A DNA stretch of 64,000 nt from Lineus longissimus (Eukaryota > Nemertea > Pilidiophora > Heteronemertea > Lineidae), in the NCBI RefSeq assembly GCF_910592395.1, contig NC_088315.1, forward strand, positions 18,147,808 to 18,211,807, read 5' to 3'. A program made the position numbers and the translations under genes. Below, piece after piece: positions 1-13,900 of the stretch. Each line of letters starts with the position of its first letter. The first letter of the stretch is position 1. The notes beneath the pieces are model-generated. The model ran no database searches. It was not told the origin of the DNA and saw only the letters and a program-made list of their open reading frames with translations.

Positions 1-385
1 TTGCAGGACTGGACTAATAAAATCAGCTCCTTCAAGCTCTTATACTTCAAGGGTACATTGCCAGCAGCATTTGCAAGGCAGGTGTTACTCTGCAAGCATT
101 CAGATGCATAGACATATCAGTTTTGCAGGACTGGACTAATACAATCCGCTCCTTCAAACTCTTATGCTGCAACGGTGTGCTGCAAGTAGCATTTGCAAGG
201 CAGGTGTTACTCTGCCAGCATTTGGATACATGGAAATATGAGTTTTGCCAGACTTCTCCTTCAAAGTTTTCTGGAGAAGGGGCACAACACCAGTAGTATT
301 TGCAAGGCAGGAATATCTCGGTGAGCATTTAGATGCATCGAAATATGAGTCTTGCAGGACTGGACTAAAGAATTCTGCTCTCATG
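1..385. repeat. Tandem repeat, about 120-bp unit, 3+ copies
   Basis: Starts of the unit (GCAGGACTGGACTAA and variants) recur near 3, 123, 244 and 353, each followed by a TTTGCAAGGCAGG motif. The copies are clearly diverged. It continues off the left edge and lies in an upstream intron of the liprin-beta gene. Short ORFs in it are repeat artefacts. Confidence 0.8.
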
Positions 386-1192
386 TGAAAACTGGCTGTA
401 TCGAGACTTGCAAATAGATTGAGATTAAGATAGGTGATGACATCATGAACACCGAAAATCCTTTCAGCCTCTCGTTAATAGTACGTTGTGTGTTATGACA
501 CGACAGCTGATTCAACAATCTCTGCATGGAGCTTGGATTGATTAGAAGACTTCTTGAGTGGGTATCGACACGACAACTGAATCAACAATCTCTGCATGGA
601 GCCTGGATTGATTAACGATTAACAAAACCCTTGAGTGGATATTTATCGGTAGATGATTAATTGTGTTTTAATTGCTTCTTGCATGGTTTATCAATCTTTG
701 AATGAGTTTTCGTGTTTTGAGGCAGTCTGTTGTAAAATTATATTTTCTAAATTGAATTTGAATTTCAAGATTGGGATGTTGAATAAAACCCTTTCCATGC
801 TACTGGCAAACATAATCCGCCCAACTTGATCTCACTCATCCTGTGGTTGGCGAATCATGTTCAGAATATCTTGAGGGAGTCGATGTTTTTGGGAAGACCA
901 TTCCCCAGCACCGGAGCACATCATGAGATACCGCAGTCTCCAAAACTTTTCAAAGTTTCCTTGAGAGAAATTTTGACGATGTTCGTTTGAAATTGTTGTT
1001 TGTTGGCCGTCGTCCTAATAGCAAGAATTGATAAAGACGAAATTCTTATTTCACGAAAAAATGGCACTGCACAAAAAAAAACGTAAAGCGTAATTCCTAT
1101 GACAAGTACAATGCTTTTCCCTCACCTCAGTAGATATCAAAGCATCATCAAGTCATACGCAAGATACTAAATGGAACCCTGTGAGGACCATA
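386..1192. other. Intronic DNA without recognised exon
   Basis: AT-rich, apparently non-coding. A short direct repeat (GATTCAACAATCTCTGCATG) occurs near 511 and 571. I see no open stretch with convincing splice sites, so earlier liprin-beta exons probably lie left of the window. Confidence 0.5.
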
Positions 1193-1384
1193 TGTGACCC
1201 GCCATGGCAAGATGAGTCGCATGTCGCTCCAAGCTTGACAGGTTGAGACGGACTGGTTGTTCATTTCACTGTTGTCTACCTTTTGTGACATCTGAGAACA
1301 TCAATTTCTTCTATTATGTCCTGGTGTCATTTTAGGCTCATCTTCTGTTCGACATGCGACTCATTTTGCCGTGGGGGGGTCACA
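1193..1384 (+). mobile_element. MITE family B, copy 1
   Basis: An element of about 190 bp with terminal inverted repeats (TGTGACCC ... GGGTCACA) flanked by TA on both sides, as expected for a TA target duplication. The interior matches copies at 20057-20246, 29962-30151 and 62446-62615 and a fragment near 7454 (shared TTGAGACGG, CCTGGTGTCATTT, GGCTCATCTTCTG). TA duplication suggests a Tc1/mariner-mobilised MITE; no transposase is seen. Confidence 0.75.
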
Positions 1385-1580
1385 TATTGTCCATATGTTC
1401 AGCAGGCCTAATGTGAGTCAGTTCATTTTCACCGCCCGAGAAAATGTAAAAAGTAGCCTGAATCGTTGGTGTGTGAAATCCCGTTTAAAATAGCTGGGAA
1501 AAGTTATTAATAAATTGCACATTCTTGTCATGCTACATTTTCTCCTGAAATAGACTACAATCTTTCTTCCTTCTTGCTAA

Positions 1581-1833
1581 TACAGGTTATCCTTGCCTAT
1601 AACGTCTTTGGGTGACATTGCAGTGAGGCCCTATGGGGTACATAATAGTGGTTCTTGAATAGTCATACGTGACCTAGCAAGACTAGGCCTAGAGGGCGGA
1701 GTTTACTACAAAGATTTCTTGAGTATTCACACCCACTCCTGGTGATACCCCTTTGTGGGCCTAATTAAATGTATGATACATCTTCAGTTGTACAAGAAGG
1801 TATAGACGACGTTATAGGCAAGGATAACCTGTA
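1581..1833. mobile_element. Palindromic MITE (family K)
   Basis: About 253 bp with near-perfect inverted termini of roughly 25 bp: TACAGGTTATCCTTGCCTAT at the left and its reverse complement ending at 1833. It ends about 80 bp before the first liprin-beta exon in the window. No other copy was noticed. Confidence 0.75.
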
Positions 1834-1913
1834 TATACATGTACATGTATGTCAAGATCATGCCCTGATTTCGTGTTGTCGTTAATTTATGTAACTGTAT
1901 CCGTCCGTTCCAG

Positions 1914-1979
1914 ATTCTCTGGCCGAGTTAACGCGGACCATCGAGAAGGAACACACGTTCGATCGCTTACGGCGAAAAC
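1914..1979 (+). CDS. PPFIBP1: Liprin-beta exon: coiled-coil end
   Basis: Acceptor TCCGTTCCAG before 1914 and donor GTAAGA after 1979. It enters with two bases of a split codon and leaves with one, reading SLAELTRTIEKEHTFDRLRRK. The split codon joins the next exon in frame (H, then LEVEKLRKVV). Charged heptad-like sequence fits the coiled coil. It is the least certain main exon because it is short and I cannot align it to a family member; the matching phase is the support. Confidence 0.75.
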
Positions 1980-4900
1980 GTAAGAAACTTCATCGGCCGA
2001 GTCTGCGTTCACGCTACTAATCCTGATCTTTCTTTATCTAGTGCATGTTTTGTCCCCAGTTTGTCCTTATTAGATGAGAGTGCTACAGATTTATCCGGAT
2101 ATCCGGATTTTTGGGATCTGTATCTGGAGAAAAACATTTCAAAACTTTTTGTAATTTTGAAAAAATTCTTTATAGATTTATCCATGTATCCGGATTTTTG
2201 GGATCCGTATCCGTAGAAAAAAATTCCAAAAAAGATTTGAATTTTTTTTCTTTTGAAAATGACCCACTAATAGATGAGAGTGCTATGGATTTATCCATGT
2301 ATCCAGATTTTTGGGATCCGTTTCTGGATAAAATAATTCCCAAAAAATTTGAAAAGTTTTTCTTTTGAAAATAACCCACTAATAGATGAGAGTGCTATAA
2401 ATGTATGGATCTATCTGGATATCCAGATTTTTTTTATCGGTATCCGGAGAAACTTTTTTGAATTTTTTTTTTGAAAATGAACCACTATGAGAGTGCATGA
2501 GAGTGCTATGGATCTAACCAGATATCCGGATTTTTGGAATTTGGATCCGGAAAAAAAAATGCTCTAAAAACTGAGGTGGTTTTCATTTCTTTGCTTCTGC
2601 AAATGATCCCTTGTAAATGGACTCAATGGGGTCCAAAAAGGCATTTCCAACAGTAAAAGAAATCAGTTAAAAAGCTGTAGTTTCGTCGACAACATTTTAC
2701 CCAGATTTTATTTAGGTTGGCCTCTCTTGTCCTTTGTCCATGTTCATCTTCTAGGGCAGTCTTGTTCAGTTGTGCTGGTACTGTATTGTCCCTGGGGCAA
2801 AATTGGTCCCCATTTTATCCAGAATGTTGGAAAAAAGGTTTAAACGGTCTGATGTGGGTCCACATAATGGACACTAATAGATATAGGGTTGTAATGGAAA
2901 TGGTCGTGCTCAGGGTGTCTCAAAAAATGGATATCCTAAGATAATCTATAGATCATGAGACAATTCTGCTAGCTGTTTTACAGAGCGTTGCAGAAATATT
3001 TGGTTATTGGTTGCTTCTGGCCATTGTGGCCATTGGTATCACCGGGAAATTGTCTATAAGTGAGTTTGGAGTTGCAGAGAAACACAGTACAAGCTCTCGC
3101 TGGCGTTTTTCTGATACACCCTGTATGCGCTGATTTTAAATGGCCGTCACTGTCACCAGCTATACAGGAAGTATGACCTCTGATACTAGGCATCTGTTGT
3201 CGTATTTGACTGTCACACTCCGAATCAATATACAAACTTTTACCTTGTATTTTTCTGTAACACCCTGTGTGCACATATTTTTAATGGACCTTCAATCTCC
3301 TGTCTGAACAGGAAATTCGCACCTCTGATACGATACGCTATCCTTTGATGTTCGGCTGTAACACCTTGAAATCAATATACCAATATGTCACTGCACATCA
3401 GACAAAGTTTTTTTTGCGCTGTATATCGGGTGGATTGTTGGCACAATTGAGCAAGACTGGTGTTTCTTGCGTTTTATTTGAACTGGTATGACCCGACGTG
3501 TTTGAAAGTTGGATCTTTTCGTGGGATTGAAACTTACCCGATTGCAACTTACCCGTGGCTAGTCATTTTGTTTTCAACAGTTCCGTGGTCCACCACAATC
3601 CCCTCAACACCCTGTGGAACTAACTGTAACCTCTCGAAGCAATTCCCACCTCTCTGAGTAATGGCCAACTACCTCTCCGAGCAATCCAGCCTCACACTGT
3701 AAAAAGTGTCCACATATGGACCCCTCGTCCAACATACAGCTTCCTCAAGGTGGCAAGGCTGCGCAAGGACACCCAAGGAGTCATGAAGGTGGTCTTCAGG
3801 TTGTGGCTAGATTTGGGAGAGGTGTTAGGCTATGACTCTGAGTGGTGAGAGATGCTTGGAGAGGTTGCACCTGATTCCATGGGGTGCTCATCAGTAGAGG
3901 TGTGAGGTGCTTGGGAGAGGTTGCACCTGATTCCATGGGGTGCTCATCAGAAGAGGTGAGAGGTTGCACCTGATTCCATGGGGTGCTCATCAGTAGAGGT
4001 GAGAGGTTGCACCTGATTCCATGGGGGGCTCATCAGTAGAGGTGTGAGGTGCTTGGGAGAGGTTGCAGCTGATTCCATGGGGTGCTCATCAGAAGAGGTG
4101 AGAGGTGCTTGGAGAGGTTGCACCTTATTCCATGGGGTGCTCATCAGTAGAGATGTGAGAGGTGCTTGGAGAGGTTGCACCTGATTCCATGGGGTGCTCA
4201 TCAGTAGAAATGAGAGATGCTTGGAGAGGTTGTACCTAATTCCTTGGGGTGCTCATCAGTAGAGGTGAGAGGTGCTTGGAGAGGTTGCACCTGATTCCAT
4301 GGGGTGCTCATCAGAAGAGGTGAGAGGTGCTTGGAGAGGTTGCACCTGATTCCATGGGGTGCTGATCAGAAGAGGTGAGAGGTTGCACCTGATTCCATGG
4401 GGTGCTGATCAGTAGAGGCAAGAGGTCCTTGGAGAAGTTATACCTGATCCATGGGGTGCTCATCAGTAGAGATGTGAGAGGTGCTTGGAGAGGCTGCACC
4501 TGATTCCATGGGGTGCTCATCAGTAGAGGTGAGAGGTGCTTGGAGAGGTTGCACCTGATTCCATGGGGTGCTCATCAGAAGAGGTGAGAGGTGCTTGGAG
4601 AGGTTGCACCTGATTCCATGGGGGGCTCATCAGTATAGATGTGAAATTTGCTTGGAGAGGTTGCACCTGATTCCATGGGGTGCTCATCAGAAGAGATGTG
4701 AGAGATGCTTGGAGAGGTTGCCCCTGATTCCATGGGGTGCTCATCAGTAGAGGTGAGAGGTGCATGGAGAAGTTGCACCTGATTCCATGGGGTGCTCATC
4801 AGTAGAACAGATCTAACTTTCAAATATCGTCAAAGCTTTCCTGGATATAGAACTCCCTTCACTCCGGATCGGAAATATCTTCACCCGACTCGCAGCTTCA

Positions 4901-7900
4901 GGGTTTTGATTTGGTGCAGTAAGGTGGATCAGCTCAATTGGTTGTGGTTTTTCTTTATTGGTTACAGGGAAATGTGTCAGTTGCAGGGTGCTCCAAAGAT
5001 TTCCTAAACAAAAATGTTAAAGTGTTGAATATTAGGTTTTTGGTTATTCACGAACATTTTTGGGAACGTATTTTCTAAAAAGCATGATTACCCTACCAAG
5101 TTCTTGAAAACTTTGTCGCTCCTAAGTCTTTTCCGCAAATTGAATTTTTTTACTGTCATGTGATACTTTGAAATAACAGCATGGTGTTCTCGACTTCACC
5201 TTTAATCAGTTACATGATAGTGGCATCAGAGAATCTTTGGCTGTGCCCAGTAATGGCATCAGAAATCCACATCTGGGCTTAAAGAGGCATTAGGAATTTG
5301 CTGTTGTACCAAGTATTGGCAACAGGAATTCTCTGCTGTGCACAACAGTGGCATTTTGAGTCTTCTTCTGTGCCCTGAAATGGTTTCTGGTGTTCTATGC
5401 TGTACCCAATAGTGGCACTGGAATTGGCATTGGGATTTCATTTAGTTGCACATTAGTGGCCACAGGAAATTCTCTGTGTCCCAAAAATGGCATGAGGAAT
5501 TCTCGGCAATGGATGTCAAAGGTGGGATAAAGGAAAAAGTATTTTCAATGCTGTTTCCCCCCTGCTTCGGTTGAGGGATTTCGTTCTGCAGCATTTTTAC
5601 CAAGCCTAGTGTTCACCTAACATCAAAAAGACATCACTAAAGTGAGATACTCTGGTTTAATTCATTCTCACACAGCATTGGAAAAAGAACTTGTCACTTT
5701 CTCTTCCACCCAACAAGAGGCATAAAACACTTACACTTTCATTGACCCATACATTCTTTCTTTACTTTCGTTAAATACATCTTCTGTGTTATTAAAATAT
5801 TATTGCATATCCAAACTACTAAAAGTAGATCATGATAACATAGAATAACAAATTATCATAGTTCTAAGGCACTTTCGTTTCAACAAATATTTCGTTGCCC
5901 CAAATTCCATGTAGTAAAAACCTACGCATGACTAACTAATTTTACTTCGGATTTTTGCAGGGATTTTAATAGGTAACTTTTTTTCACACTAGGAGGCACA
6001 GGGGTTATTTGATTTCTTTGATTGAATATCTGGTCATGCTGGTAGTTTCTATTCTCCTTGCAAAAAGGTTACCAGTACAGAAATTTATGTACCCAGTAAT
6101 TTACTTTAGTTTCACCCAAAAAACTTGCTGCCACAGCGAAAGGGTTCTGGCAAAATCACTTCAGAAATATCAGATTCAAAAACATCTGATATAACTTCGG
6201 ATAATAGGCTTGGTTGACTATGAGTAGCAGGCTTTATTGCCGGATCTCACTCTAGGGCCAACTTCGAACCCCATCCCCCCTCAGGACCGCCCCCCAAAAC
6301 CCTGAACCCAGCCGTCGCGATTCCTAAACACAGAGTTAACCGGTTACAGCAAAAGCCCATTTGAAATATCTTATATGAAAATACCCTGCTTTTCAAAATC
6401 TCTTTGTCTCTGAATGACGTCGGATAACAAGGCTTGTTGAGTATGAGTAGCTGGCTTTGAAACATCACGTCAGCTGGTCCACAGGGATCAAAGTGTATGA
6501 TAGACGAGGAACAGCTATTGGGAAAACGTTATCAGCACAAAACCCCATCCCCCCTCAGGACCGCCCCCCAAACCCTGAACCCAGCCATCGCGATTCCTAA
6601 ACACAGAGTAATAACTGGTTACAGCAAAAGCCCATTTGAAATATCTTATATGAAAATACCCTGCTTTTCAAAATCTCTTTGTCTCTGAATGACGACGGAT
6701 AACAAGGCTTGTTGAGTATGAGTAGCTGGCTTTGAAACATCACGTCAGCTGGTCCACAGGGATCAAAGCGTAAGATAGACGAGAAACAGCTAACGCGGAA
6801 AACGTTATCAGCACAAAACCACCCCAGCCTAACTAGGTCGGGAAACGCAATGCATTCCTTACAGCGAGGTGCATGTGAGTGTTTCCTAGATTCTGATGAA
6901 CTCGTAACCTAAGTTTTGATATCGAAGTAGTGACACTTACTTATTATTAGATATGCTTAGTTTATCGGAGACGTTTGTGACATCAATGCTGACTAAGAAC
7001 TTGTTACTTGTGCTGAAAATTGCCAGAGGAGAATGGAGGGTTCAGTTGGCCCTTTGATGTTTGCTTAGAGTTGCCTGCTATAAGATTGTGATGGGGGAGG
7101 CGGGTGCCTTGGTGTCATACATTAAAACGAATCTGATATAAGCAATACACAGCCCTTCCAGCGTATCAGTCTGTATCAAAACAATTGAGGCAACATTTAG
7201 TCACACACGAGTTTCTGCCCGGCCTCTTCTTAGTTTTGTTATTTTTTGGCAGAGGTATATTATGGGTTGCTTCATTTTTGTTAGGTTGCAGGTTACTTGG
7301 GTACTGTTTGATTAAAGGCCATTGCCGTTTTTAAAAATTTGAAAATTTGAATTTGAAAATTGAATTTGAAAATATGGTGCTTTCAAAATATGATATCCAA
7401 CAATGTGTGAAAGGTATTTGACATTTTTAAAAATCTGGGAAAGTTGAAAATTCGCTTTAAGCTTGGCAGGTTGAGACGGGCAGGTTGTTGATTTCCCTTC
7501 GTCTGCCTTCTGTAAATCTGAGTAAAGCAATTTCTTCCATTATCACTTTGTGTCATTTAGGCTCATCCTATGCACGTTTTTGCTGTATTTTTTGTTGCCA
7601 AATTAATATTAGATTTCCTAATGAGCCTCATTTCGTGTCGTTTCAGACTTAGAAGTAGAAAAGCTTCGAAAGGTCGTTGAGACCTTGATGATATCGAATG
7701 AAGAAAAGGATGCAAAAATAACTGAGTTACAGCGCCATATACGGAAAGTTGAAGAGGCGTTCCTGCACACGCCGGCCAAGAAAGCAACCGACATCCTCGC
7801 CCTGCTCGACGATGATCGCCATAGCGATACCAGCTCAACGCCGTCAGTCAATTCGGGATCCATTCGAGGGGTAGGTACCGCTGTGTTTTTGGTGGCGTCT

Positions 7901-10900
7901 GTGCAGTTAAAGAGTTAATGTTGGATTTAACCCTTTAGGTCCTGGAACACTTTTATGTGTTTCCGTACTGGAGCATTTCACCAATTTTCACCCAAAAAGA
8001 CCACCGAAAGTACACCCTACCAGCCAGTCACTAAATGTCCATAGTATTTCAAGAATAGATCCCTTACCGGCCAAAAACTGGCCTTAGTTTCATTGCTTAA
8101 GTAGAAATGGCGATGGTGTTGCTCGAGAATAGGTAGGTACTGGTGGGTGGTAAGCGGCCGTTTAGCGATGTAAAGACAAAGATTTGTGCGTGGATATCGG
8201 CCGGTTTTGATCCAATGGGTTAAATTCAGATAACAACTGCTCAGTAGGTGTGTCATCTGACTTTACCCTTTAATCCATGGTTATCCTGAATACTTTTAGT
8301 AATCAGATTTTATTGGTATTGGGCCTTAACTGTTACCGTAACCATGATATTTTTACTCGGGTTTGTTTTTGCAAAAGCACTGCTAAATGCAAACTAAAGC
8401 ATGTATTAATTTCTCCGTCATAACAGCTGTTAACCTAATCTATCTCCAGTTACCAAACGGTGATCGTTACGAGCATGAGCGCCACCTTATGGCCCCCACA
8501 GCCACTAGCACCCCGGACGGACACCGCCTGCCTTATCCAGGGTCCATACCCAGTCCGTCGTCGACCATCCACAGCTCGCCTATACCCCACAAGTCCAGTA
8601 TTCCGTCATCAGAGAGCAGTGGTTCACTCCCGGGGAAGATACCAGTAAGAATAGTTGTCATGTAACATCAGTGGACACCTTTAGTATGGGGACTACATTT
8701 CGTCCCAAATTGGTCATTTATATTGAATTTGACCTCTGTAATCAGGACACCTCTCAATTAAGGACAGCATTTGTCACTCACAAGGGTGTCCTTTTAATAG
8801 AGAAATTCTGCTAGAATGATATACCGATGATAAAAGAGCAGTTGAAAGCGACATGGTTATTTGATGTACCGATAATAAAAGAGCAGTTGAAAGCGACACG
8901 AATATTTGATGTACCAATAATAAAAGAGCAGTTGAAAGCGACACGGTTATTTGATGTACTGATAATAAAAGAGCAGTTGAAAGCGACACAGTTATTTGAT
9001 GTACTGATTATAAAAGAGCAGTTGAAAGCGACACGGTTATTTGATGTACCGATAATAAAAGAGCAGTTGAAAGCGACACGGTTATTTGATGTACCGATAA
9101 TAAAAGAGCAGTTGAAAGCGACACGGTTATTTGATGTACCGATAATAAAAAAGCAGTTGAAAGCGACATGGTTATTTGATGTACCAATAATAAAAGAGCA
9201 GTTGAAAGCGACACGGTTATTTGATGTACTGATAACAAAAGAGCAGTTGAAAGCGACGTGGTTATTTAATGTACCAATAATAAAAGAGCAGTTGAAAGCG
9301 ACACGGTTATTTGATGTACCGATAATAAAAGAGCAGTTGAAAGCGACGTGGTTATTTGATGTACCGATAACAAAAGAGCAGTTGAAAGCGACGTGGTTAT
9401 TTGATGTACTAATAATAAAAGAGCAGTTGAAAGCGACACGGTTATTTGATGTACCAATAATAAAAGAGCAGTTGAAAGCGACATGGTTATTTGATGTACT
9501 AATAATAAAAGAGCAGTTGAAAGCGACACGGTTATTTGATGTACCAATAATAAAAGAGCAGTTGAAAGCGACATGGTTATTTGATGTACCAATAATAAAA
9601 GAGCAGTTGAAAGCGACGCGGTTATTTGATGTACCGATAATAAAAGAGCAGTTGAAAGCGACATGGTTATTTGATGTACCAATAATAAAAGAGCAGTTGA
9701 AAGCGACATGGTTATTTGATGTACTAATAATAAAAGAGCAGTTGAAAGCGACACGGTTATTTGATGTACCAATAATAAAAGAGCAGTTGAAAGCGACATG
9801 GTTATTTGATGTACTGATAATAAAAGAGCAGTTGAAAGCGACATGGTTATTTGATGTACTGATAATAAAAGAGCAGTTGAAAGCGACATGGTTATTTGAT
9901 GTACTAATAATAAAAGAGCAGTTGAAAGCGACACGGTTATTTGATGTACCAATAATAAAAGAGCAGTTGAAAGCGACATGGTTATTTGATGTACCAATAA
10001 TAAAAGAGCAGTTGAAAGCGACATGGTTATTTGATGTACTAATAATAAAAGAGCAGTTGAAAGCGACACGGTTATTTGATGTACCAATAATAAAAGAGCA
10101 GTTGAAAGCGACGCGGTTATTTAATGTACAATAATTCTCTTTCTTTCTTCCAGCAGCAGAACAACCAATTGAAAAAGCCCAAGACGGATGATTACAACAA
10201 CGGCACCTATGCAAACGGTCAGGATGAAGCTTCGACTGTACCACGTAGAAAAAGTAACCGCTTTGCTTCATTTGGAAAAGGCTTCCTAAAGCTGCGATCG
10301 TCTGCGGGCAAACGAAGCACTTCTGCACCAAACCTAGGTGGTGGACATATTCTCCTTGTCCCCCTCAGCATGCACATCCCCAGCCATTTTGCCGTGTTTT
10401 CGATAACGTGTTGAGTCCGAAAATTGATTTAACTCCGTTATTTTAGTTCTGTAATGAGTTGTGGTAAGCGTACTGTCAATTTAAGTGTCTGTTTTCCCCA
10501 TGGGGACGAGGCTGCTGCCAGGTTTGGCAGGTCGTTAAATCGGAAAAAAACTGGTACAAAATGTCTACTCCATTTGTGAAAAAAAATTGACTTGGAATTT
10601 GAAAAATTTGAAAATTTGGCTTGAGTTTGAAAATTTAACTTGAGTTTGAAAATTTGACTTGAATTTTAAAATTTGACATGAATTTGAAAATTTGACATAA
10701 ATTTGAAAATTTGACATGAATTTGAAAATTTGACTTGAATTTGAAAATTTGACATGAATTGAGTGGTGATCACATGTGTGTCCAGTTCACCTCTAACCTG
10801 ATAGAGGGCGCAATTTTTGATCTCGTCTCAGTAGGAGTTGATATCAAATTCCAGGCTTGACAAATTGTCTTAAATATCGCAAAATGGCTCATACCTACCT

Positions 10901-13900
10901 TTGTTGGTTCTCTACTAGAACTATTTGATGAAAAAAGTAAAATAATTTAGTTTTTTTACCCGTTTTACCTAAAAACAGTAATTAAACTCCGAAATTTAAA
11001 TGCCCCTCCCCCAAAAATGAGCAAACTGGTTTTAGTCAAATGGTTCTGGTTGAGTGCCTGAGGAATAACCATCAAGTATGTTAACCCCTCCCTCGCCCAT
11101 TCAGGAGACTCCCTGACCCCTGGGAAAATGATTGTCTGAAAAGAACTGAGACAAAACCATGCCCCCATATTCATACTCGATGGTTAACCTCAAAATGCTG
11201 CAGTAAATTCAAAGACATCAACATCCGAAAGTAAATTTGGCTTTTAAGTTTCGAGAATTTCAGAAATAACCTCGAAATAAAAATCACCAAAACAAATTAT
11301 TGAAAAAACTAAAAAAAACAAATACACCAAATTATATTGTCTTTTTCATAAATTGGTCAAACATTGAGGTCTCGATTTTGAATTTTTCATGACAGTTGCT
11401 GTTGATGTCTTTGTTTTTCTAGTAGCTGTTATTTTGTCGATATTTTCCATGAAAATCTGGCCCAGGTGTTGCTTTGGCTTCCCTTTTACTTAAAAAGCTT
11501 ATGTTTTTACTCCTTGACCTTCTTGGCCTTAAATATACGTTTTGAAAAGTCAATTGTTGACCGCCGGGACGTAGATTTACGTTAATTTGATTTGTAGTTC
11601 ATCAAAACACCATAAAAAATGGTGGAATTTGAAGGTGTGTATTTGAAGTAAAAAAACATTGAAACCTTGAAATCTGTTTCCATGGAAAATGTCTGTTTTG
11701 AATTGATGACTTTTGAAGGCTTAGACTTCAGGCTTCTTAAACTTTTGATTAACACGATTAAGGGGGAAATTTACCCACACTTTATCTAGATTTTAAAAAC
11801 TCGACAATGCAAGTTCAATTGTGTTTTGTTTAACAAGAAAGTGCACAAAATGGCAGCCTTCAGAAATCCTGTAGAGATTTATTTCATTGATAGCCAGTTT
11901 GAGAGAAACCAAAAATCCCTTTAATTAATTTGATCAGTGGGCCACGAACGAAATTGGTCAAGCAAGATGGGATTCATTGGGAGTGGGGTCAGATCATATG
12001 GTTTGGGTCCGTTGAGTGAATGTGGTTGGGAAGGGCTGCTCAGCAATGCTATTTTTCTTATCTATGTAAGGTTGGACCATCGCCACACCCAAATATTTGC
12101 ATAAAATACTGGTCGGTTAAAAATTGGTAGTAGTATTGCGTATGGGGGTGGATGGAGAAGATTGAGAGGTTAGGTGTGCGAATTTAGTAACTAAGTTATA
12201 AAAAGCTTGTCACCCTGACCTTGCCAATCCTTTGATCAGAGATCACCAGGATATCGCCAATTCCTAGTCTTTTATTTGGTTTATAAAGTGGTTCTACTGA
12301 GATCTCATCAGAATCACCTCATTCCCAGGGTAAGATAAGTGCACAAGTGAGGCAATCTAAACATTAGAGGGTCTACTTGGGACAAGATTGATAGACGTGG
12401 TCCCCAGACAATACAAACTGAAGTACCCACTGATTCCTGGCGTTCGAGGTGGGCCTTTCTGGAAGATGGTTTGAATCGAGGCTAGCTTGAAGTTATACTT
12501 GAGTTTTAATATCTTGGCTATGGTCCTGGGGTACGAGGGTGGACATTCCAGAGGATGGATCAAATCGGAGCACGGAGATCAAGGCCAGATTGCAGTTATA
12601 CCTGATTTTCAATGTCTTGATCGTCCTAGGGTAAGGGTATGCACTTTGTCCCTTTCCCCTGGTGATGGAAGGGTACACAAAGGGTCTCAACTCTCGATAA
12701 GTGTATTGGGAACGGTGCATGAGAAAATGAAACACCACTTGGATTTGGGTGCAATTCACTTGCTCTCTTGCTACACTGAGTCTGGTACTGCTGATGTAAT
12801 CACTGACTTACCTTATGGTTCTTCTCATATTTGGCAAAGTTTTCTTAGATTTAAATTTCTAAATCATACGCAGAATCAGTCCAAATTTTAATTGTCACCG
12901 CTAAATTCGCGTCATTGGTGTGTCATTGGTACGTCACTGCGCGTCATTGGCGCGTCACTGGCGTGTCATTGGCGCGTCATTGGCGCGTCATTGGCGCGTC
13001 ATTGGCGCGTCATTGGCGCGTCATTGGCGCGTCACTGGCGCGTCACTGGCGCGTCATTGGCGCGTCACTGGCGCGTCATTGGCGCGTCATTGGCGCGTCA
13101 TTGGCGTGTCACTGGCGCGTCACTGGCGCGTCACTGGCGCGTCACTGGCGCGTCACTGGCGCGTCACTGGCGCGTCACTGGCGCGTCACTGGCGCGTCAC
13201 TGGCGCGTCACTGGCGCGTCACTGGCGCGTCACTGGCGCGTCACTGGCGCGTCACTGGCGCGTCACTGGCGCGTCACTGGCGCGTCACTGGCGCGTCACT
13301 GGCGCGTCACTGGCGCGTCACTGGCGCGTCACTGGCGCGTCACTGGCGCGTCACTGGCGTGTCACTGGCGCGTCACTGGCGCGTCACTGGCGCGTCATTG
13401 GCGCGTCATTGGCGTGTCATTGGCGTGTCATTGGCGCGTCATTGGCGCGTCACTGGCGCGTCACTGGCGCGTCATTGGCGCGTCATTGGCGCGTCATTGG
13501 CGCGTCATTGGCGCGTCATTGGCGCGTCATTGGCGCGTCACTGGCGCGTCACTGGCGCGTCACTGGCGCGTCACTGGCGCGTCACTGGCGCGTCATTGGC
13601 GTGTCATTGGCGCGTCATTGGCGCGTCACTGGCGCGTCACTGGCGCGTCATTGGCGCGTCATTGGCGTGTCACTGGCGCGTCATTGGCGCGTCACTGGCG
13701 CGTCACTGGCGCGTCACTGGCGCGTCACTGGCGCGTCATTGGCGCGTCACTGGCGCGTCACTGGCGCGTCATTGGCGCGTCACTGGCGCGTCATTGGCGC
13801 GTCACTGGCGCGTCACTGGCGCGTCACTGGCGCGTCACTGGCGCGTCACTGGCACGTCACTGGCGCGTCATTGGCGCGTCATTGGCGCGTCATTGGCGCG

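Noticed and set aside
3796-4823. MSTPWNQVQP-type ORFs on minus
   Set aside because: Translations of the 55-bp minisatellite, with many short frames broken between units.
8811-10331. 435- and 506-codon ORFs on opposite strands as repeat-protein genes
   Set aside because: Both are read-through of a stop-free 45-bp intronic minisatellite. The plus frame stops before the real exon, and the minus one starts inside a liprin-beta exon.
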